The translations under genes were made by a program, and so were the position numbers. From the NCBI RefSeq assembly GCF_963259705.1, contig NC_081842.1, positions 63,190,787 through 63,254,786 of the forward strand: a DNA stretch of 64,000 nt, written 5' to 3'. The stretch is from Myotis daubentonii (Eukaryota > Chordata > Mammalia > Chiroptera > Vespertilionidae). The stretch's first letter is position 1; each line of letters begins with the position of its first letter. The notes beneath the pieces were generated by a model, which was given only the letters and a program-made list of their open reading frames with translations, made no database searches and had not been told where the DNA came from. Shown piece after piece: positions 55,981-64,000 of this stretch.

Positions 55981-56379
55981 CTATTTTTGCGTTATATCAG
56001 GTTAGCTGCTTGGCTGTTTATCTCAATCAGGAGGAAATATTACATTATTCTTTGGTTTACATTTCTCCAACTATGAATGTTTTAAATAACAAAAGTAATT
56101 ACAATTAAAGCAAAAATGTTGAGAAAATAATTGTTGTGTTATCTTATTCTGTAAAATGTAATTTTATTCATTAAACAAAGAACTGTTAATGGTGTAGAGA
56201 AAGTTACACTGCCTTTCCTAAGGGTTAAAATTGTCTGATGGGGCAAAGATTGGGAGGAAAAGGAATTGTTAGAAATACAGATTATTAGGCCACTGCTCGT
56301 GAGGTCTGACAGAGATCTGGAATGTGTAATTTTTACAGGTACCTCAAATGATTTTTAAACGCAGGCAATTTTGGGAAAA

Positions 56380-56530
56380 TCTATCTCTAGGCCAGTTAAT
56401 TTCAAACTGTAGGGTGCACATGTTATCTCCGCATACTTTAAAAATAACGATTCTAGTTCAGCCAGTCTAGGGCAGGGGCCAGGAACACGCATGTTACACA
56501 TGATTTTTTGCGTAATTCCCATGTGCTTGT
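56380..56530 (-). mobile_element. Probable MER5-type fossil
   Basis: GGCCAGTTAATTTCAAACTG, AATAACGATTCTAG and GGGGCCAGGAACACGCATG are MER5-like words in mixed condition. Orientation and limits are uncertain. Confidence 0.35.
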
Positions 56531-56683
56531 TATAGACCATTCTTTGAGAAACCTGCTTTGTTTGTATAAAGCATCTACTATAATTGGTATTGGGGGAATA
56601 AAAAAAGAATATGTATTCCTTGTACCCAAGAGGATATAGGGAAGAGGAAATAAAACAGTTAACAACAGAAACATATATGAAAA

Positions 56684-56688
<5 letters not shown>

Positions 56689-56720
<32 letters not shown>
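56689..56720 (+). repeat. (AC)n microsatellite
   Basis: About 16 AC units. Confidence 0.96.
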
Positions 56721-56724
<4 letters not shown>

Positions 56725-58054
56725 CAATATGGAAATAGAATTCATAAAGAAAGAACATTGATAGCTGAAGACATCTCCAAAGAGGACATATCCTCAGTCT
56801 GGTGATTTAAAATATGCATGATTAATGGGGATGGAGGGATGAAAGGCTTCCAGACTGAGGAGAGCAGGAAGAGGAACAGACGTAAAAAAGAGCAAGGCAT
56901 TAGAATTAGGGAGAAAATAATATATTTGGAGAGGGAGCATGGGCCCAACTATAATGTGGCTTCTGAGAGTCTCAGCTAAATCCTTAAAGGGATGGGCAGT
57001 GGGGGATCCCTGACAGGACATGATGGATGACGCTCACCCATGATATATTGTAGTGTATACATTGACCTTTCAAAGGTTTACAAACATCTTGAATTACAGT
57101 TGACATATGCTACATAGACTGGTTGCTGAGCATTTGTCCATCCCAACTTTTATCACCCTCAGTTGATGGATTAGAGCTTTGCCTTGCTTTCCCAAACTGC
57201 TTCTCTCAACTTCAGGCTCTTAATCATCTATGATGGGAAATAAGAGAACTGTAGTTCACACATTTTTGGATATTAACTAAATGCAGATTTTAGGGCCCTT
57301 TGCCAGACCCGTGGATTTTTAGGAATCATACAATAATGTTCCAGATATACCTTGGGTACTTTCCAGTTGAGCACTGACATATAACCTGAGGTGATGTGTT
57401 AAAACATGCATTTCCCTCCCAACTACACATGCACACATGCAGGCAAACACAAATTCATTGACAACATTCTAAATCAGTTCTTCAGAGTCATGATGATGAA
57501 AAAAATCCTCAAGGATCTTCATAGGTCATACTTTTTTGCTTCTGATTATTGCAACATATTTTGATATGAGAGAAATTATTTAAGTTATAATCTAAGCTTA
57601 TGAGTTGTCCCCCACCCCCATCCTCTGACCCAGAATCTTTCTTTCTCGCTGAATTAATTTAATAAATGCTATAAGACTATAACTATGAAGGAACATTCAC
57701 CAAAGTGGAACAGTAGTTATTTTACTCTTCAGTGATAGCCTGTATGCCTATTTATGAAGGATAATAAGGCTTTATACTGACCTCTTCTGAGAGGCTAAAA
57801 AAGTTATTATCTTTATGATGCTCACTGTGTATAATGGCCTTGCTCATATACACAGATATAGATAATTAGCCATGGCTATATTAATTAATCTTTCAAAGAG
57901 ATATGAACTTGAGCAAATACAACTGTGGATTTAAAAAGACTCATGTTTATTTTAGCTGAATGGGTCAGATACGTATGTATGGAGAGAAACATTTGAGAGT
58001 AAAAACTGTTCTATACACACTAAGGCATAACTTTTCATTTAGTCGTCCAAATAC

Positions 58055-58104
<50 letters not shown>

Positions 58105-59960
58105 AATTAGGCACCTGAAGATTTAGTTATAAGACGTTTTGTATGGGAAATTAGTCATTATTCACTAACCTATTGAGAATATTGTCAAATAACTAATGAA
58201 AATTCAGTAGAATTTGTTAGAAATATATTTAATATAAATAAAATGAAACTACTTAATAACAAGAGCATCATGAATATTATTCTGGCACTAAGGAAAGTAA
58301 ATCCTTAAATGAAAGGAGAGGAAGATTTGCTGGACCACATATTTACTTTTATCATTTCAACGTGTAGACAGTTTGTCATCAGAACTCACATCTCTAATTC
58401 AACTGTGCTGGAAGATTACAGTATAAATCTTCTGCCATAACAAGCAGGAGGGAGGACTAGAGGTTACATAACTTTCTGTCATGTAAGATAGATGTATTAG
58501 GATTGATATTAGAATGCTCAACAGTCTAAATCAACACACATTTATGCCTCCTTTTGCGTTATAATCAGATACATAGTACCTGATGAGCACAGGGAGGAAA
58601 AAGAAAAGTTGTCCAGAAGATAATGTTTGTGAATTAAACATTTCTAGGACAAAAATTGGAAACATCTATTGAAATCTGTCCCTCACTGGATTAGTATAAA
58701 GATTACTTGTCCAGCAATAAAGACAACATATGTGAAAATGTTAGGCCCTGGAATTTTTATAAAGGATTTGGTGACGTGTGGTGATGGCCAAAACTTGTAC
58801 TAAATAACTTAAATTAAGCCTCATCCCAATGTAAGACCTACGACATGTTCATAATGAACTGTATAGGACCTGTGGGGCTTTTCAGAAATGCAAACACAAC
58901 TGTTTGTGGTACTTATTTCTGAACCACTATTTTTTGTTTTTTTGTTTATTTACCCAGCACAGATGCTCTGGCTCATTGAGAACCAAATGGCTTGTGTAGG
59001 TGGCCATGTTTTCATGGTCAAAACAGCTCATGCAGAGATATGTGTGCTTGCTCCACTGATGCTCTCACCCTAGGAATAATGGTATAGAATGCAGTGTAAT
59101 TCAGCACCTCTAATGCATGAGCAAGTGATATTAGAGAAAGACATGGATCCTGGTCCCATGTGAAATGAAAAAACAAACAAACAGGCAAATCATGCTTTGT
59201 GGTGTCTAAATGGGGGGGAATGTTCTGTCCTAGAAACTAGTAGCCTCGATCCTTATGGCCAGACCATTTTATTTTTCACCATTTCATTTTTGAGAGATAG
59301 CAAAGTCCTTTGTCAAGACTGGCTGACAGAGATGAACTGGCATGGGAACCTCCTAGAACATGCATATTTATAGAGTTTATAGGAATGGATAGTCAGTGGA
59401 AGACTTGAGCTTCTAATGGGAGACATTGGTAGAAATTGAAAACATTTTCTTGTTATTCTTGACTTAATGAGAGTTCTAACCAGTTCTCAATCTTACTAAG
59501 ACCCTTCGACACTTTGGGAGCATGTTTAACCCTGAAAGAAAGCAAACATAATGAAGAAATCACGGACCTTATTGTTGACAGAATCTCCTGGTTGAATCTT
59601 ATGGTCGATCCAAAGCAAGAGTTGATATGGAAAACATGCATTTTTTTACATGACACCACAATGGGATTGGCAGTTTAATAGATTTCAAAGTAGTCCTGGA
59701 CACAGAAAATCAATGGACTTGCCACTGTGTCCCTTTTTACATAATAGGGACATTTCTGGAATTAGATTTTCTGCAGGTGCCATATGCCTATATTGTTTTT
59801 ATTTAGAAAGCATTATTTGGCTACCTCCACAAAAATAGCTTGTAGCTTTACTTTTTATATGCAGATGAAATTAACTTCTTGAAAGGGAACATGGAGTCAT
59901 CATGAATGTTTTCTGGGGTGAGCATGGCATAAGATTTACTTGTTTGTAGAATCAATTTAA
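56721..59960. other. Unique non-coding interval with (GA)n
   Basis: I find no gene or recent transposon in about 3.2 kb. A run of about 21 GA units occupies 58059-58100. Short frames lack domains and overlap antisense frames. Confidence 0.45.
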
Positions 59961-59964
59961 GATG

Positions 59965-60275
59965 ATGTCTTAGCTCAGACTTCTACTACTGATAGACTAT
60001 ACTGGGAGATTTAAACAACAGATATTAATTCCTCATAGTTCTAGAAGCTAGGAAGTCTAAGAGCAAGATGCAGGCAGATTTGGTTTCTGAGGAAAGCCTT
60101 TTTTTTGACTTGCAGATGGTTGTTTTCTCTCTGTGTCCTCACATAGTGGAGAGAGGGTAAAAGTATGAATCCCATCATGAAGGCCTCAACCTCATGACCT
60201 TACCTAAATCTAATACCTCCCAAAGGTTCCAGTCTCCAAATACCATCATGTTGTCGGGAACAAATTCACAAGTAT
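59965..60275 (-). mobile_element. MaLR-type LTR fossil (antisense)
   Basis: GGAGATTTAAACAACAGAT, CATAGTTCTAGAAGC, GGAAGTCTAAGAGCAAGATG, TGTCCTCACATAGTGG and ACCTCATGACCTTACC are reverse-strand MLT1/MST words. Confidence 0.75.
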
Positions 60276-60368
60276 TTTCCTTGGTGTGAAGACATAGGCT
60301 GAAGATCAAAAGAAGGATCTTTTATCCCAGAAGGTTTTAGTTCCAATCTTCAGCTGTTTCATTGGCGG

Positions 60369-60369
<1 letters not shown>

Positions 60370-60428
<59 letters not shown>
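60370..60428 (+). repeat. (TC)n microsatellite
   Basis: About 29 TC units. A C-run of about 15 follows at 60496-60510. Confidence 0.97.
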
Positions 60429-60431
<3 letters not shown>

Positions 60432-60510
60432 TTAGGTCATGAGATGGGTAGCCAATTGTTTTAGATTTCCTCCTAAACAATGATTAAGGAGACACCCCCC
60501 CCCCCCCCCA

Positions 60511-61084
60511 TGTAAGAAAGAATACAGACTGTAAATAGTACTGCTGTGGGACTAGGAAATACTTCCTTTTGCAAAGCCCAGAGACTGAAAAGAAGCTATC
60601 ACAAGTCTTAAGTATAGGGATCCTCTGTACTCCCTTTGTTGCTAGCAATGCACAACTATCCTATTTTTCTAAGCTCATCCTTTCTTAGTAGGTTTTAATG
60701 ATAGAATACTTATTCTTTATTTTTATGATATTAGCATATGTTTTGTCTCCTCCATCATTATTGATAATATAATTCAACATTTTAAAATTTATTTAAAGCA
60801 GTTATTATTTTACATTTAAAAAATGCCCTCTGGTGGATGTCGTATAGTCCACTTCAATGTGGCTATTGTAGATGGGATGTTCTATACCTAGAGTCGAATT
60901 GAGGCCTCCTTATTCAGGCTTGCTTTGATAATCCAGTGGAAAAGGTAAATGAAGACTTGTCTACTTTAAAAGCTCTTAATTGTATAAGTGAAGCTATTTT
61001 TCCAGTGGCCCAAGTCCAACTTGTATGTACTTGGCTCCACCAAAATTTGTTTTGTCTTTTTTTTTTAAAAGGACTTATCTCACA
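60511..61084. other. Unique non-coding interval
   Basis: No gene is visible. It contains the CTCF-like word at 60825-60836. Confidence 0.4.
60825..60836 (-). promoter_or_regulatory. CTCF-like core motif in unique DNA
   Basis: The minus strand reads CCACCAGAGGGC then ATTT. The core fits, but the downstream part is weaker than at 40743. No Helitron is adjacent. Confidence 0.38.
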
Positions 61085-61465
61085 CTAGAGGCCTGGTGCA
61101 CGAATTTGTTCACCAGTGGGGTCCCTCGGGCTGGCCTGTGGGATCGGGCTGACATCCCCCAAAGGGTCCTGGCTCACAAGAGGCTGCAAGGCAGGCTGAG
61201 GGATCCCACCAGTGCAAGATTGGGGCCAGGGAGGGACCGCGGGAGGGCTTCAGGGCATGTCCAGTCCATCCCGCTCAGTCCCAACTGGCGAGACCCCAGC
61301 AGCAAGCTAACCTACCAAATGGAGGTTCTGCCCACTGGTGGTCAGTGCACATCATAGCAAGTGGTTGAGCGGCCATAGCAGATCATTAGCATGTTATGCT
61401 TTGATTGGTTGAATGGACAACTGGGCGACCAGACACTTAGCATATTAGGCTTTTATTATATAGGA
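61085..61465 (-). mobile_element. Non-autonomous Helitron (381 bp)
   Basis: A then CTAGAGGCCTG and hairpin GTGCACGAATTTGTTCAC give the 3' terminus at the left. The right side ends CTTTTATTATATAGGA followed by T. Both A and T flanks are as expected for a Helitron, with no target duplication. A CTCF-like core lies near the 5' side. Confidence 0.95.
61328..61341 (-). promoter_or_regulatory. CTCF-like core motif in a Helitron
   Basis: The minus strand reads CCACCAGTGGGCAG. The T at the seventh-to-eighth position is tolerated in many CTCF sites. The mirror partner is absent. Confidence 0.45.
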
Positions 61466-61984
61466 TAAGTATGTATGATACATTAGTCATGCCTCACATC
61501 ATTCTTCTGTGTGGTCTATTTATAGAACCCAGATTTCTGGAATGTTTCTTGTTCTTCCCAAGAGAGCCTTCAAAACATGAGGACCTCCTTCACCCAGATT
61601 AACTTCACTATCCTATCCAATTAATGTCTCTTCTTATTCTCTATTTCAGGACCCTCTTATTACCCTGTGACACACATATATATTTGTTATTACTCATTTT
61701 AAAAGTTTTGCATTTTCCTGTGTGTTCCTCACCTAACTTTCTCACTCCCCACTCCATGTCTGCTGCAAGGTAGCTGTTTGATATACTTTGTGCAGTAAAC
61801 AAATGAGTGACTGACCTACCTCCTGGACATGCATCTCTCACTGACTAATTTTTTAGTCCTCTCTAACAATTAGCGTCAAGATAATGAAATTATCATTTGA
61901 GGAATTGGGAATAGAACTTACACTGACACCTTTGTAAGTTGTTATAAAATTAATAATAAGGATGAGGAGGACTAAGAATTATTG
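61466..61984. other. Unique non-coding interval
   Basis: No gene or clear transposon is visible. Confidence 0.4.
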
Positions 61985-62640
61985 AATGCTTACTGTGTGC
62001 CTTATGTGCTGCATAGTTTATTTTATTCAACCTGCATTAACATTTTTAACTGAAAAAGAGGAACACAGAGCTTTTGTTTTTTTAAAATATATTTTTATTG
62101 ATTTCAGAGAGGAAGAGAGAGGGAGAGAGAGATAGAAACATCAATGATGAGAGGGAATCATTGATTGGCTGCCTCTTGCACACTCCCTACTGGGGATCAA
62201 GCTCACAACTGGGGCATGTGCCTTTGTCTGGAATAAAACTGGGACCCTTCAGTCCACAGGCCAATGCTCTATACACTGAGCCAAACCAGGTAGGGCAAAT
62301 ACAGAGCTTTTAAAGCTAAGCTCTAGGGGTCCTCGCTTGTACTGCTTTCTTCCAAAATCCAGGGAGAGAGGTCTGAGCTGGGTATTTATCAACATTGTGT
62401 ATGTATGCCTTTTCAAAAAGATATACCATTTCCACAATTATGTAAGACTCAGGTCCTACAATACCTGATGCTGTTTTGGAAACTGGAAAATACACTTAGA
62501 ATCTCTATTTTACATATGAACAAACTGAAATGTAATTCAAGTTAAGAAGAATTAGGAACAGATGGAGAGAGGTTCTGAACCCTGACCATATAACTCCAGA
62601 ACTTGTGTTTTTAACCATTACACTGTATGAGAGGCAGAAA
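61985..62640 (+). mobile_element. MIR SINE fossil split by a younger SINE
   Basis: ATTGAATGCTTACTGTGTGC at the left and, beyond the SINE, TTTTACATATGAACAAACTG, GGTTCTGAACCCTGACC and AACCATTACACTGTATG at the right are MIR words. Confidence 0.7.
62076..62300 (-). mobile_element. tRNA-derived bat SINE (VES-like)
   Basis: Antisense copy with TTTTTATTGATTTCAGAGAGG and CACTGAGCCAAACCAGG. Target duplications ACAGAGCTTTT lie at 62065-62075 and 62301-62311. Confidence 0.95.
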
Positions 62641-62850
62641 GTAAACACACATTAGTAAAATAAAGAGCCCATGAAGGCATGGCTTACATTTCTACTGATA
62701 AGACCTTGCTTAAAAAACAAATGAGTGTAGTTCTTTGGCAGAATGAGTTTTAATACTGGGAAACAAGGGTTGCTGTCCCCTCATTATGTCCGCCCTTTAT
62801 TGGCCTCGATTTTCTTGAACTCTTGCTCAGAACTTTGGCCTACAGTGCTT

Positions 62851-62884
62851 CGGTTTTTGTTTGTTTGTTTGTTTGTTTTGTTTT
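62851..62884 (+). repeat. (GTTT)n microsatellite
   Basis: Six or so GTTT units, slightly interrupted. Confidence 0.9.
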
Positions 62885-63109
62885 TTCTCATTTTATTTAA
62901 CACCATGTCAGCTCCTTTGTGATTTCTCTAAGCAGCTGAAAATGGAAACTGTCCTTGCCTAACTGCCTTATTCTTCAGATCTCCATAATGAAGGTGGCAT
63001 TATCATATGTCACTATTCTGTTGTGTAACAGCCTTTGTGAATTGACCATCAAATCATATTGTAGGGAGAAGAAAATTAAAAAACAAAACCAATACAAGCT
63101 CATATAACA

Positions 63110-63240
63110 AGCTGTCCTCTGGAGTACGGTTTACCTTTTTGCCAGGTGTCAAATGGGGATCATGATACTCACCATAACAGTTGTAAAGGAGTTAGGAGTG
63201 TTGTATGAATGCAAGAACCATTATGAAATCAGTAACTTGA
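63110..63240 (+). mobile_element. MIR SINE fragment
   Basis: GTGTCAAATGGGGATCATGA, TACTCACC and GTAAAGGAGTTAGGAG fit the MIR 3' end. Confidence 0.6.
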
Positions 63241-63561
63241 AAGCTCTTCAGGAATATCAGCATCTTTCTCAAGACAATAGATTGGCCTCAGTAGATAAGC
63301 TTAGATGGGTAGCCCAACTTATTTTGAAAAGATATTAGTGAAATAAAAAAAAGAGACATTTTCAGTATATCAGCTGAGATTAATAAAGATCCTTACTATA
63401 TTTATCTTATAAAATTTAATGTCTCCTAATCAATTATAATAACCAACAGACCAAAAACACAAAACCTACTCTGAAAAATGCTGATGCTGGTCACAAAGGT
63501 AAGCAAGAATCCCTGTGTAGTGTGTTCACTGTCCATCCTTGCTTCTGTAGAAGGAACCAGG

Positions 63562-64000
63562 GCTCATTCATTCATTCATTTATCCATGCAGCCAACAAAT
63601 ATTTTTAGGAGCTACTATTATGTGGCAGATTTTCCCCTATGTCTCAGGAACCAGTGGTGAGCAAAAATGAGTCACATTCTCTTCCATCATGAAAATTAGA
63701 GTCTAAGAGGAAAACAGACTTTAATCAAATAATCACAGTAATGAATTCATTATTTCAAATTGAGTTAAGTGATTTGAGGAGAGGAGTGTGGTACTCTAAG
63801 AATTTATAGCAAAGTATATAACTCAGGAGTCAGGAAAGATTTGCCTGAGGAAATTCATGATTAGCTGAAATCCTAATGAGCAGGCCTGGATTAGGGGAGG
63901 CGGAGGGTGGGCACATTTTAAGCAGGGGAAACAGCATGGACGATGTGGCTCACTTCTGCAACAGAAAGATGTCCGGTGTGCCTGAAATGATGAGCCAGAG
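63562..64000 (-). mobile_element. LINE-2 3' end (antisense), runs off the window
   Basis: ATTCATTCATTCATTTATCC, CCAACAAATATTTTTAGGAG, GGAACCAGTGGTGAGCAAAA, GAGGAAAACAGAC and, further on, CAGGAAAGATTTGCCTGAGG follow the reverse complement of the L2 3' end. Confidence 0.78.

Overview
This window looks like nuclear DNA from a vespertilionid bat. It carries many VES SINEs (tRNA-derived, with recognisable pol III A and B boxes) and many non-autonomous Helitrons of the HeliBat type (5' TC end followed by TATAATAAAAGG-like and ATGCAAATTGACC-like sequence; 3' hairpin around GCACGAATTTCGTGC, then GGCCTCTAG with a host T). Helitron amplification on this scale is known among mammals only in vesper bats. 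Recent hAT elements and bat-type L1 3' ends fit. Genus and chromosome cannot be read from the sequence.

I find no protein-coding gene, rRNA or functional tRNA gene. The open frames are short. The longest (172 codons, 31030-31548 minus) lies wholly inside a Helitron, and most other frames over 100 codons fall in transposons or simple repeats. The window is best read as intergenic or intronic DNA.

Layout. 0-9 kb: a 155-bp direct duplication with a VES SINE in only one copy, an MLT1 LTR, one Helitron, MIR and L2 fossils. 9-15 kb: one Helitron, then four consecutive head-to-tail Helitrons (12378-14590), the last holding a hAT element with an exact 8-bp target duplication. 15-25 kb: SINEs of several ages, a small MITE, and an L1 fragment split by a Helitron. 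24-34 kb: three more Helitrons plus the 5' half of a head-to-head pair, a Helitron holding a VES SINE, and an L1 3' end. 34-40 kb: transposon-poor, with a possible conserved regulatory stretch near 38.0-38.6 kb and a 66-bp alternating purine-pyrimidine palindrome. 40-49 kb: mostly unique sequence, older SINEs and two 3'-truncated L1s in opposite orientation. 49-53 kb: a hAT element swollen by three Helitrons. 53-64 kb: SINEs, MaLR, MIR and L2 fossils and one Helitron.

The most interesting signal is that one group of these Helitrons carries close matches to the CTCF core motif (CCACCAGGGGGCAG-like), often as an inverted pair about 16 bp apart. In the copy at 13395-13849 the pair forms a perfect 18-bp inverted repeat. 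Seven elements in the window keep at least one recognisable core. This suggests that bat Helitrons may have dispersed candidate CTCF sites, as SINEs have in other mammals. It is an inference from motif reading only.
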